24,845 bases of DNA. Source: a virus. The number at the start of each line of letters is the position of its first letter. Within the stretch, counting starts at the first letter, position 1. The translations under genes and the position numbers were made by a program. The DNA lies in the IMG/VR virus record IMGVR_UViG_3300032286_000586, positions 1 to 24,845 of that record. One strand, 5' to 3'. The notes under the pieces are model-generated. The model did no database searches and was not told the DNA's origin. It was given only the letters and a program-made list of their open reading frames with translations. Below, in pieces: positions 1 through 5,974 of this stretch.

Positions 1-2
1 AG

Positions 3-533
3 CGTAGTGGTGCCACAGCCTTTATCAATGATCGTCGCAATCATTATGACATTGCCAATATTGTAAAATTAAACATGTGGATTGCAGATATACGGGCCCA
101 AGGTATTGTTAAACCTGTTATGCTGTATTATGATGGTGAAGAACGGTTAGGAATCAACAATGGCGAAAGTCGTTTACGAGCACTGGAGCGGGTGGGATCC
201 ATTACAACCCTGAACGGATTTATCAGTACCAGATCTGAACATCGACATCTTTTTGCTCATTTAACAGAAGTAACATCATTTGATCAATTTGCTGAAATTT
301 GTGGCGCCGAGTCCGGGCAAGAGTTTCAATTTACTTTCACAGATCCGTCTGCGCCCTACGGTATATTTTGGTATGAATATGATAGCGAGCGCACACGCTT
401 GGTAACGCCCGGAGAAAAGACCTGTGTGGCCGCCCTGGAACGCTACTTGACCGAACACCCTGCTACACAATTTACACCACAGTGGTTTGATGATCTGGTG
501 GCATGGGATCAGTATGGACTTTCTTTTTTGTAA
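3..533 (+). CDS. ParB-like N-terminal (ParB/sulfiredoxin fold) domain protein, 5' partial
   Basis: The frame is open back to the first base of the window, so the true start lies outside and the ATG at 75 is internal. The segment GIVKPVMLYYDG followed by GINNGESRLRALERVGSI resembles the ParB box, in which a Gly-Glu-x-Arg-Leu-Arg-Ala motif follows a short beta hairpin. ParB-like domains bind or cleave nucleotides (CTPase or nuclease activities are known in the superfamily), and phages often carry them as stand-alone proteins. The rest of the protein, about 110 residues, is acidic and aromatic-rich and is not recognised. It is the only plus-strand gene of the window and converges on the oxygenase gene, with which it overlaps tail to tail by 25 bases. 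The role is inferred from the motif only. Confidence 0.7.
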   Translation, partial: RSGATAFINDRRNHYDIANIVKLNMWIADIRAQGIVKPVMLYYDGEERLGINNGESRLRALERVGSITTLNGFISTRSEHRHLFAHLTEVTSFDQFAEICGAESGQEFQFTFTDPSAPYGIFWYEYDSERTRLVTPGEKTCVAALERYLTEHPATQFTPQWFDDLVAWDQYGLSFL

Positions 534-1048
534 GTCCAGTAGTTGATTTGTAGGCACCTGCGCACTGAATCGAAATGAGTCGGTGGATAATCGTGTAGAG
601 TATCGGGTCCTGCTACAAAAAAGAAACAACGATTGTCTCGGCTTTCTACTCTGGTACCATCGCCCAGTCCGGTGCCGGGCCATAACTGTGCATGATCAGT
701 GTATACCAGGGCACTAAGACGTTTTTCAAAATGATCCAGGTGCGGTTCCAGGCTAAAATCACCTATGTCGCTGATTACTTCTACTCTAGGATAAAGACCT
801 GTATAATCAATACCGGTAGCTGATTCAAAAAAAGTTTTGTATTCTCCGTCTTGTAAACTACAGTACAGTTGATAAAGATGTGGATATTGATCCTGATTAG
901 TTTCGTCAACAAAGAAACGTTCTGAGCCATTTCTACGTCCAGCTACTAACTGTGGTAAAGCTGAGTCAACCGCCTTTAATTCAGCCAGGCATTCTGCTGA
1001 TAAAAAATCGTCCGCGATCCAATGCTGCCAGGGTTGATCAACCTGCAT
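509..1048 (-). CDS. 2-oxoglutarate/Fe(II)-dependent oxygenase
   Basis: A 179-residue protein with the double-stranded beta-helix signature of prolyl-hydroxylase-like dioxygenases. The iron ligands are visible as His103-Leu-Asp105 (in EPHLDHF) and distal His152 (in TLHDY), and Arg163 or Arg164 about 11 residues later should bind 2-oxoglutarate. Such enzymes use oxygen and 2-oxoglutarate to hydroxylate a protein side chain or a small molecule; the substrate cannot be read from the sequence. The start at 1048 is chosen because GGAG lies six bases upstream of this ATG; an ATG 45 bases further out would lengthen the overlap with asnB. The gene overlaps the asnB stop by 11 bases, so the two are probably co-translated. 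Similar oxygenases are common in T4-like cyanophages and pelagiphages. Confidence 0.85.
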   Translation of the reverse strand: MQVDQPWQHWIADDFLSAECLAELKAVDSALPQLVAGRRNGSERFFVDETNQDQYPHLYQLYCSLQDGEYKTFFESATGIDYTGLYPRVEVISDIGDFSLEPHLDHFEKRLSALVYTDHAQLWPGTGLGDGTRVESRDNRCFFFVAGPDTLHDYPPTHFDSVRRCLQINYWTYKKESPY

Positions 1049-2501
1049 AGAAACTCCGTTGTAGGGCCTGTTGCCAATCCAGTTGCCGATCACCTGTGGC
1101 CTCTATTTCAATACCCATCCAGGGTATAGCATCATTACAGTGCCCAGTAAATCCTTTTTTGGCGTGTATCTGCTGTTCACTCCAACGTTCTAAGAACATT
1201 CTTTTAATTAGGGGTTTGCCACGACGCAGTTCCGTGGGCAAGTTAAGTGCTAGATCCATAATGGGTCGGGCCAAGAATGGACTGCGTGGTTCTATACCAT
1301 AGGCGCCATTGATTACATCTGCGGATCTAGCGTCACAGCCTACAATCTGATGCCAGTAATCAGCCAACAAGGTAGCAGCTTCAGCATCGCCCCTACAAAC
1401 GTCTATGCATTGACGCCACAAGGGTGTGCCCTGACTGTAAGGACTGGCTGATGCGTCTGCTGTAAACTCAAGATCTTGGTATATGGTGTAACCACCAAAC
1501 AGCTCATCTGCACCTATACCAGTGAATATGACACGTTGTCCGCACAAGGCTGCTATTAGCCATTGTCCTACAAAGCTACCGGTCTGTATGGGCATTTGTA
1601 GGCGTTGTTGGCAAGCAGCAAATGCTAGAGCAAAATCTTGTTCATCCACATCAAAACGGGCCAAGCGATTTAGTTCTCCGGCAGTAAGGAATCCTTCTAC
1701 ACGTTCGCTTATGGGGTCTTTGCCCCGCATGTTGGTCGTGTATATGTAAGCACCCGGCAAGTGACTCAAGATAATACTGCTGTCAAGACCGCCCGAATAG
1801 GTTAATGCAGAGTCACAGGCTGGCGTCATTTGTCGCATCACACCACGCCAGCGTGAACTAAACTCTTCGTAAGCTTCATCTTCTGTTTGTGCTTGTGGTT
1901 CTCGAATCCAAGACCATATGCTGTCTATTGCACCTGCTGGGTGTCCATCTCTATACAGCATGCCCGGTACGCAACGTGTGATGCCTGACCAAGGTGTGGT
2001 ATCTAGCATGGTCCAATTGCGTGTAGTATATGGTTGCGGTTGTTTAGTAGCATTGATATAACTCAGGATAGGTGCTACTTCTGACGACACAATTAAGATG
2101 CTGTCGTCTTGGTACTGATACAGGGCACGTTCGCCTTGCGGATCCGAGGCATACAACACAGTCGTATTGTCGGTCCAAGCCCAGGCCCAGGGACCCCATC
2201 CGGCTTTTAGTCTGCCCAGGTCCTGTTCCACACACTCGTGTACAAACTCTGTGTCAGTGGTATAAGCACCTAAATCTCTGTAGTTGTAGATCTCGCCGTT
2301 GTAGGCCAGGAAGTTGCGAGGACTGTTATCGTAATACTCTCGATTGCCGGTAATGTGTAGCACTGTTTGTCCAATGAACGTTGTGCCTTCGTGACGATAG
2401 CGTGAGAAGTCTGGTCCACGACTTTCAATCAGTTTTAATGCATCCAGGTGTTTTCGTAAAGGAATTCGGTCGCGACTGCGAACCATCAATATGCCGCACA
2501 T
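1038..2501 (-). CDS. asnB: Asparagine synthetase, glutamine-hydrolysing (AsnB-like)
   Basis: A 487-residue class II glutamine amidotransferase fused to an ATP-pyrophosphatase synthetase domain. The protein starts Met-Cys-Gly-Ile, so Cys2 is the glutaminase nucleophile once Met is removed. RGPD (29-31) and YNGEIYNY (67-74) are the glutamine-binding segments. The synthetase half carries SGGLDSS at 236-242 (PP loop) and GIGADELFGGY at 328-338. The family makes asparagine from aspartate, ATP and glutamine, but relatives amidate other carboxylates, including sugar acids in O-antigen gene sets. It is somewhat shorter than E. coli AsnB (554). It follows directly on the terminator of the porin gene and overlaps the oxygenase gene downstream. 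Only a weak ribosome site (GGTAAG) precedes the ATG. Confidence 0.92.
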   Translation of the reverse strand: MCGILMVRSRDRIPLRKHLDALKLIESRGPDFSRYRHEGTTFIGQTVLHITGNREYYDNSPRNFLAYNGEIYNYRDLGAYTTDTEFVHECVEQDLGRLKAGWGPWAWAWTDNTTVLYASDPQGERALYQYQDDSILIVSSEVAPILSYINATKQPQPYTTRNWTMLDTTPWSGITRCVPGMLYRDGHPAGAIDSIWSWIREPQAQTEDEAYEEFSSRWRGVMRQMTPACDSALTYSGGLDSSIILSHLPGAYIYTTNMRGKDPISERVEGFLTAGELNRLARFDVDEQDFALAFAACQQRLQMPIQTGSFVGQWLIAALCGQRVIFTGIGADELFGGYTIYQDLEFTADASASPYSQGTPLWRQCIDVCRGDAEAATLLADYWHQIVGCDARSADVINGAYGIEPRSPFLARPIMDLALNLPTELRRGKPLIKRMFLERWSEQQIHAKKGFTGHCNDAIPWMGIEIEATGDRQLDWQQALQRSFYAG

Positions 2502-2516
2502 GATTTACTTACCATG

Positions 2517-2540
2517 AAAAAAGGACCCGAAGGTCCTTTT
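2517..2540 (-). terminator. Rho-independent terminator of the porin gene
   Basis: A 9-bp perfect stem (AAAAGGACC / GGTCCTTTT) with a TTCG tetraloop and a T-run lies 20 bases after the porin stop codon and just before asnB. Confidence 0.88.
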
Positions 2541-2559
2541 GTGGTTACATTGAATTGGA

Positions 2560-3306
2560 TTATTCAAATGTTTTGGTTAGGGTTGCTACAACTGCGTTCT
2601 TGTAAAGTTTTTGACCATTTACATTGTTAGCTGTTTGGAAAGTGCTTGTCATAGAACTATTAGTGTAGTACTTGGCATTGATTGACCAATCTTTTGGCAA
2701 GGCATAGCCTAAGCCAACGTTCATGTCATTGTAGTCCAAGTTACTACTGTTAGCAACGTTAGTACGACCATAGTGAGCCAAGAAACTCACGTCTTTCAAC
2801 TTGGCACTCAAAGGTGCAAGTGATTGAGCGATATCAGCTTGTGTATAGTTTGTGTTTTTAGCATTGGCAGTACCAAAGTAACCGTTGCCCAATGTCTGGC
2901 TGTACTTAACTGCCACAGGACCATAACCTACGCCAATGAAACCTTCGTATGTGTCATAGTTAGAACCTGTCTTGGCTGAAGTAGTAGCACGTGGATAGAA
3001 GTAGTTGTATGTACCAACATCAATAGTGATGCCACGGTAGATATCTTTCTTGTATCCTGCATAGAGATCGCTCTCAACACCAGCACCGTTTGTGTAAACT
3101 TGTGAACTTACACTACTGTTCCAGTTACCAATATACAAACCACTTGAGTGTGCATAGTCAACGCCGCCTTGGACAGCAGGAGCATTTTGGGATTGACTAA
3201 TGCCGCGGAAACGGTAGTCACTGGTCAAACCTAAATTGCCAGATACCTGAGCGTGAGCCGCGGTAATGCTAGCCAGAGCAAGAATTGCTAATAGTACTTT
3301 TTTCAT
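2560..3306 (-). CDS. TorF-family putative outer-membrane porin
   Basis: A 248-residue protein that starts with a Sec signal peptide (MKKVLLAILALASITAAHA, cleavage before QVSGNLG) and continues as alternating amphipathic strands rich in Tyr, Gly, Asn and Ser. The motif SGNLGLTSDYRFRGISQS near the N terminus and the final ALTKTFE-like strand ending in a C-terminal aromatic pair region are typical of the TIGR02001/TorF group of small porin-like proteins common in Proteobacteria. It should form a beta-barrel in the outer membrane. The start at 3306 is preceded by AAGGAAAT; an ATG 42 bases upstream would bury the signal peptide. It has its own terminator, and a hairpin-rich leader separates it from ssrA. 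A porin gene is unusual cargo for a phage and may alter permeability or receptor exposure of the infected host. Confidence 0.85.
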   Translation of the reverse strand: MKKVLLAILALASITAAHAQVSGNLGLTSDYRFRGISQSQNAPAVQGGVDYAHSSGLYIGNWNSSVSSQVYTNGAGVESDLYAGYKKDIYRGITIDVGTYNYFYPRATTSAKTGSNYDTYEGFIGVGYGPVAVKYSQTLGNGYFGTANAKNTNYTQADIAQSLAPLSAKLKDVSFLAHYGRTNVANSSNLDYNDMNVGLGYALPKDWSINAKYYTNSSMTSTFQTANNVNGQKLYKNAVVATLTKTFE

Positions 3307-3326
3307 CTGATTATTTCCTTTTAAGA

Positions 3327-3348
3327 ATGTTGAGACGAAGCTCAACAT
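3327..3348 (-). promoter_or_regulatory. Hairpin in the 5' leader of the porin gene
   Basis: An 8-bp perfect inverted repeat, ATGTTGAG / CTCAACAT with a 6-base loop, ends 6 bases before the AAGGAAAT ribosome site. It could protect the mRNA 5' end or control translation; no terminator T-run follows it. Confidence 0.5.
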
Positions 3349-3372
3349 AATATTTAGTGGTTTTTACTGATG

Positions 3373-3391
3373 GTCTGCAAAAAATGCAGAC
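3373..3391. repeat. Inverted repeat GTCTGCA-N5-TGCAGAC
   Basis: A 7-bp perfect inverted repeat with an A/T-only spacer lies between the ssrA terminator and the porin leader. Its size and place fit an operator or an RNA hairpin; it lacks the T-run of a terminator when read on the minus strand. Confidence 0.45.
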
Positions 3392-3421
3392 TTTCTAGTA
3401 ACTTTTAGAGTTAACTGCGTA

Positions 3422-3446
3422 CAAAAAGAAACCCGCCGAAGCGGGT
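3422..3446 (-). terminator. Rho-independent terminator of ssrA
   Basis: Stem ACCCGC / GCGGGT with a TTCG loop followed by TTTCTTTTTG on the minus strand, placed after the coding piece of the tmRNA. Confidence 0.88.
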
Positions 3447-3756
3447 CCTGTTAGTTTCTGTTACGAGGTATAACTACCCTAGGCGGCCTAAGCTGCCAAT
3501 GCGAACTGTTCGTCGTTTGCGTTTACGTTATTTGCTTTTTACGTCTACTCCTGACGTGTTGCCTTTTTCGTTATCTCGCCATGTCGAAACCTTGTCATCC
3601 CCATCATAAAGATACATACCGCATAGTTTACAAAACAGGCTATTCCCCACAGATACTGCCAGTGCCAATTTTCAAACATAATATATCCTTATGGTGGAGA
3701 TGCCGGGAATCGAACCCGGGTCCACAGCGCCTTCACTACGAAGGAATTACAACAAT
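3447..3756 (-). ncRNA. ssrA: Transfer-messenger RNA, circularly permuted (two-piece) form
   Basis: The gene order on the minus strand is acceptor piece first, then coding piece, which is the reverse of a normal one-piece tmRNA. The acceptor piece (about 3756-3692) contains the T arm (CCCGGGTTCGATTCCCGG) and ends in an encoded CCA at 3694-3692. After an 89-base intervening segment the coding piece starts with GGGGATG at 3602; it pairs over 7 bp with CATCTCC before the discriminator A, forming the acceptor stem, and is followed by the conserved GGTTTCGAC D-loop-like segment. CATGGCG can pair with GCGCTGTG to form helix 2. The tag frame at 3520-3488 reads ANDEQFALAA followed by TAG. The RNA rescues stalled ribosomes with SmpB and tags the peptide for proteolysis. 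Permuted ssrA is known from alphaproteobacteria, cyanobacteria and one betaproteobacterial lineage; the tag is of the beta/gamma type. Exact processed ends are inferred. Confidence 0.93.
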
Positions 3757-3759
3757 ACT

Positions 3760-3927
3760 TTAATTATAACCTTTTACGGCTTTTCCGTCAACCTTTGGGT
3801 TGCCTTTTGCGTGAGCGTCTTGTAACTTACTACGATCACGTTCGTCTGGCAACGGACCGCAACCCAATCGATTCCATTCTTGTTTGGAATAGTAATAGCC
3901 TTCTACAGGTTTTTTGTTTGGTTTCAT
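3760..3927 (-). CDS. Small hypothetical protein (55 aa)
   Basis: A short basic, hydrophilic protein with the segment EGYYYSKQEWNRLGCGPLPDE and no membrane helix or signal peptide. I do not recognise a family. The ATG at 3927 has no clear ribosome site; a TTG at 3948 that overlaps the stop of the upstream receptor gene as TTGA is the alternative and would add seven residues. Its last 10 codons contain the -35 and -10 boxes of ssrA, so the end of the gene is constrained by that promoter. It may be translated by coupling with the receptor gene. Confidence 0.5.
   Translation of the reverse strand: MKPNKKPVEGYYYSKQEWNRLGCGPLPDERDRSKLQDAHAKGNPKVDGKAVKGYN
3763..3791 (-). promoter_or_regulatory. Sigma70 promoter of ssrA
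   Basis: TTGACG (3791-3786), 17-base spacer, TATAAT (3768-3763). The predicted transcript start is near 3756, just ahead of the acceptor piece. The promoter sits inside the 3' end of the small upstream gene. Confidence 0.85.
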
Positions 3928-3944
3928 TTGCAGATATTTAGTTA

Positions 3945-4847
3945 TCAATTTCCTTGTTTTGCAGTTTGTATATCATTTTCATATTTTGTTTGTAATTGTT
4001 TGATCTTGGATATTGAACCTGTGTAGAATTGTTCTGTGCTGATTCCATCAAACACTGGAGGACGCATAGCAGACAACTTGTAAATTTCAGACAGTCCTAT
4101 TTTTTGAACAGCTGAATCTAATATAACGCTGATGGCTTTTTGTCTGGCCTTGGGCATGCTTTTATGCGATATAATAATGTTGAAAATGTACGGAGCGTCT
4201 GCTCCTAGTTCTCTAACTGTTTTGATGTTGGGTGCTTGGGCAAGTCTTGCTGGGCAGCTGGCAGCAACCATTTGTAACTTGGGATTTTTAATTTTAAAAG
4301 ACTCGTAATTTTCGTATTTGTCAATGATAAAATCCACACCATTATCCGCTGCCATGTTTGCTAATGCATCAAAGTTTGATTTAAAAACAATATATCTAAC
4401 TTTAAAATTATATTTTTTTGCAAGACTTAGTGCAGTCAAGTGAGTGGCATTACCAAACCCAACTCCGCCTACTACAAATTCAGTACCACTATTGAGAGGT
4501 TTGTTAGCAATGACCGCCCAGCAGGCATCTCCTAGCGCATGAATGGGCACATAATCTGATTCATTCAGTTTGCCAGATGCAATATTTTCCACATACGACG
4601 GAGCAATAATAGCCAGACTGTTGTCGGGCTCCAGGCTCTTGACCGCAATAATTTGATTGCCGCCGGGTTTAAAATCCAAAATAAATTTGTAAATGTCTTG
4701 CGAGCCATTGGCCTGATCAATTATTCTTCTCAATGCAGGTGTGCCGCTGTGTCCTGGACTGTAAGGAGAATATATTTTGATAATTTCCGAAGCCTGGACA
4801 ATAGCTGGAGACAAGGCTATCAGTATAACTAATAATATTTTTTTCAT
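3945..4847 (-). CDS. Tripartite tricarboxylate transporter (TTT/Bug) family receptor, divergent
   Basis: A 300-residue secreted solute-binding protein with a clear signal peptide (MKKILLVILIALSPAIVQA, then SEIIKIYSPYSPG). Family landmarks are FKPGGNQIIAVKSL, matching the usual RPGAGG ligand loop, and GGVGFGNATHLTALSLAKK, matching the GSGTxxHL segment. Bug proteins bind carboxylates in the periplasm and hand them to a TctAB-type permease; no permease gene is present here. The sequence is more divergent than the copy at 5975-6889, with several Asn/Lys-rich stretches. The start at 4847 is set by the signal peptide; the 72 bases upstream that are open in frame run through a terminator hairpin. 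No ribosome site is obvious. It is followed by the small gene at 3927. Confidence 0.82.
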   Translation of the reverse strand: MKKILLVILIALSPAIVQASEIIKIYSPYSPGHSGTPALRRIIDQANGSQDIYKFILDFKPGGNQIIAVKSLEPDNSLAIIAPSYVENIASGKLNESDYVPIHALGDACWAVIANKPLNSGTEFVVGGVGFGNATHLTALSLAKKYNFKVRYIVFKSNFDALANMAADNGVDFIIDKYENYESFKIKNPKLQMVAASCPARLAQAPNIKTVRELGADAPYIFNIIISHKSMPKARQKAISVILDSAVQKIGLSEIYKLSAMRPPVFDGISTEQFYTGSISKIKQLQTKYENDIQTAKQGN

Positions 4848-4863
4848 AAAAATTTTAAAAGAA

Positions 4864-4886
4864 AAAGTGGGCAGACCGCCCACTTT
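4864..4886 (-). terminator. Rho-independent terminator after the TRAP receptor gene
   Basis: A 9-bp stem AAAGTGGGC / GCCCACTTT followed by TTTC on the minus strand lies 11 bases after the stop at 4897 and 17 bases before the start of the next receptor gene. Confidence 0.85.
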
Positions 4887-4896
4887 ATTTGAAATA

Positions 4897-5382
4897 TCAA
4901 CTGCGTTTAATACGGTCAATCAGTCCTGGTGAGAATGTGGGTTCAAACTGCTCGTACACTGCTTGAGCCTTTTGCTTCCACTCGGCTGTTTCTTCTGGTG
5001 TCAGGTCAACAATGTCAATACCGTCGGCCATCAACTGCTGTTTGGCCGCTTCGCCGTCTTGTATAGTAACTTCACGTTCACGACGACCTGCTTTGATAGC
5101 AGCATCTTTGATCACAGCTTGTACTTCTGGACTTAACGTCTTCCAAAAGTCATCGCGCATGATCATGGTGGTCAAAAATAAGCTGTGCTTGCTGTCAATT
5201 ACAGTTTGGCTAACTTCATTTTGACCCAAGGGATAAATGCGACTGTAAACAGTTTCGCCACCTTCGCAATCACCTTCGATGATGTGGGCACGGGTGTCTT
5301 CGGTTTCACAAACAAAAACATCAGCGCCCAACACACGCATGGTTTCCTGAGCAACAGGATTACGATTGGTTCTTATTTTCAT
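4897..5382 (-). CDS. TRAP/DctP-type solute-binding protein, C-terminal half (split gene)
   Basis: A 161-residue product matching the second lobe of DctP-type receptors. It begins MKIRTNRNPVAQETMRVLGA, which corresponds to the conserved family segment containing the carboxylate-binding Arg (LKxRV), and ends with the long C-terminal helices (LTPEETAEWKQKAQAVYEQF). In intact homologues this would directly continue the upstream product. The ATG overlaps the stop of the N-terminal half as ATGA. Either a single-base deletion in an A-run split the gene, or the two halves are translated separately by coupling and assemble. A terminator follows at 4864-4886. It has no signal peptide. Confidence 0.8.
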   Translation of the reverse strand: MKIRTNRNPVAQETMRVLGADVFVCETEDTRAHIIEGDCEGGETVYSRIYPLGQNEVSQTVIDSKHSLFLTTMIMRDDFWKTLSPEVQAVIKDAAIKAGRREREVTIQDGEAAKQQLMADGIDIVDLTPEETAEWKQKAQAVYEQFEPTFSPGLIDRIKRS

Positions 5383-5849
5383 TTGCTGCCTAGATCTTTG
5401 AGTGTGCTGACTTTTTTGTTGGCAATAATGTTACGGAAGCCGCCTGAGTATGTGAATGCCATACCACGCACATTGGATTTCTTGGTGATCTTTTCTAGCA
5501 ATTCTTCACCAACTGGACCTTCCAACACACGAGTTGCATGGTCGTGATCACTGAAAATAAACGGCATTTCCAATGACAACATGTCATGCTCGATATCTTC
5601 GGCTAACCAGGTTGTGTACATCTGACTCATTTCAATCTTGCCTTGATCCATCAGATCGATCAAGTCGTGTTTTGTAACCAAAACACCATCATTGTATTTC
5701 ATGCTGTACTCGGACAGAGTCATTACTTCAACTTCGATCTTTTCTGCACTTTGAGCTTCATTAACAAACTGCTGGAAATCTTTAGCTGCACGCAAAAATA
5801 GGCTTAATGGTTCGTGAGCAATTACCCAACGAATTTTAGTAGTTTTCAT
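5379..5849 (-). CDS. TRAP/DctP-type solute-binding protein, N-terminal half (split gene, no signal peptide)
   Basis: A 156-residue product matching the first lobe of DctP-type receptors: it opens with KIRWVIAHEPLSLFLRAAKDFQQFVNEA and ends with FTYSGGFRNIIANKKVSTLKDLGSK just before TGA. Together with the downstream product it would give about 317 residues, close to a full DctP domain. AAGGAAT precedes the ATG, and an in-frame TAA 24 bases upstream excludes a hidden signal peptide; the protein begins directly with the first beta strand. DctP proteins normally act in the periplasm and deliver C4-dicarboxylates or related acids to DctQM permeases; no permease is encoded here. As written, the protein should stay in the cytoplasm, where it could act as a ligand sequestering or sensing protein (inference). 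Confidence 0.8.
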   Translation of the reverse strand: MKTTKIRWVIAHEPLSLFLRAAKDFQQFVNEAQSAEKIEVEVMTLSEYSMKYNDGVLVTKHDLIDLMDQGKIEMSQMYTTWLAEDIEHDMLSLEMPFIFSDHDHATRVLEGPVGEELLEKITKKSNVRGMAFTYSGGFRNIIANKKVSTLKDLGSK

Positions 5850-5869
5850 ATTTGATTCCTTTATATAAA

Positions 5870-5900
5870 ATTAGAGCGGCGTTCTAATGTAACACATTAG
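5870..5900 (-). promoter_or_regulatory. Two overlapping, mutually exclusive inverted repeats upstream of the TRAP gene
   Basis: CTAATGT-N3-ACATTAG (5884-5900) shares one arm with ATTAGA-N7-TCTAAT (5870-5888). Only one hairpin can form at a time. The site is 20 bases upstream of the TRAP start and could be an operator or a simple RNA switch. Confidence 0.4.
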
Positions 5901-5974
5901 TAAAAGGGTCTGTTACCCCAAGCGTCTGACGTCAATTGAATATCGGCGTTGCTGTAATTATTTAGCCCGTGCTG

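Noticed and set aside
276-683. 135-residue minus-strand frame over the ParB-like and oxygenase genes
   Set aside because: It overlaps two supported genes in other frames and has an Arg/Ser-rich composition without any motif.
3581-3763. 60-residue plus-strand frame across the tmRNA
   Set aside because: It is the reverse complement of the conserved tmRNA T arm and acceptor stem (CRESNPGP is a typical tRNA-antisense translation).
5915-5930. GGGT-AACAG-ACCC-TTTT as terminator of the TTT receptor gene at 5975
   Set aside because: The stem has only 4 to 5 bp, much weaker than the three other terminators of this region; it is mentioned but not called.
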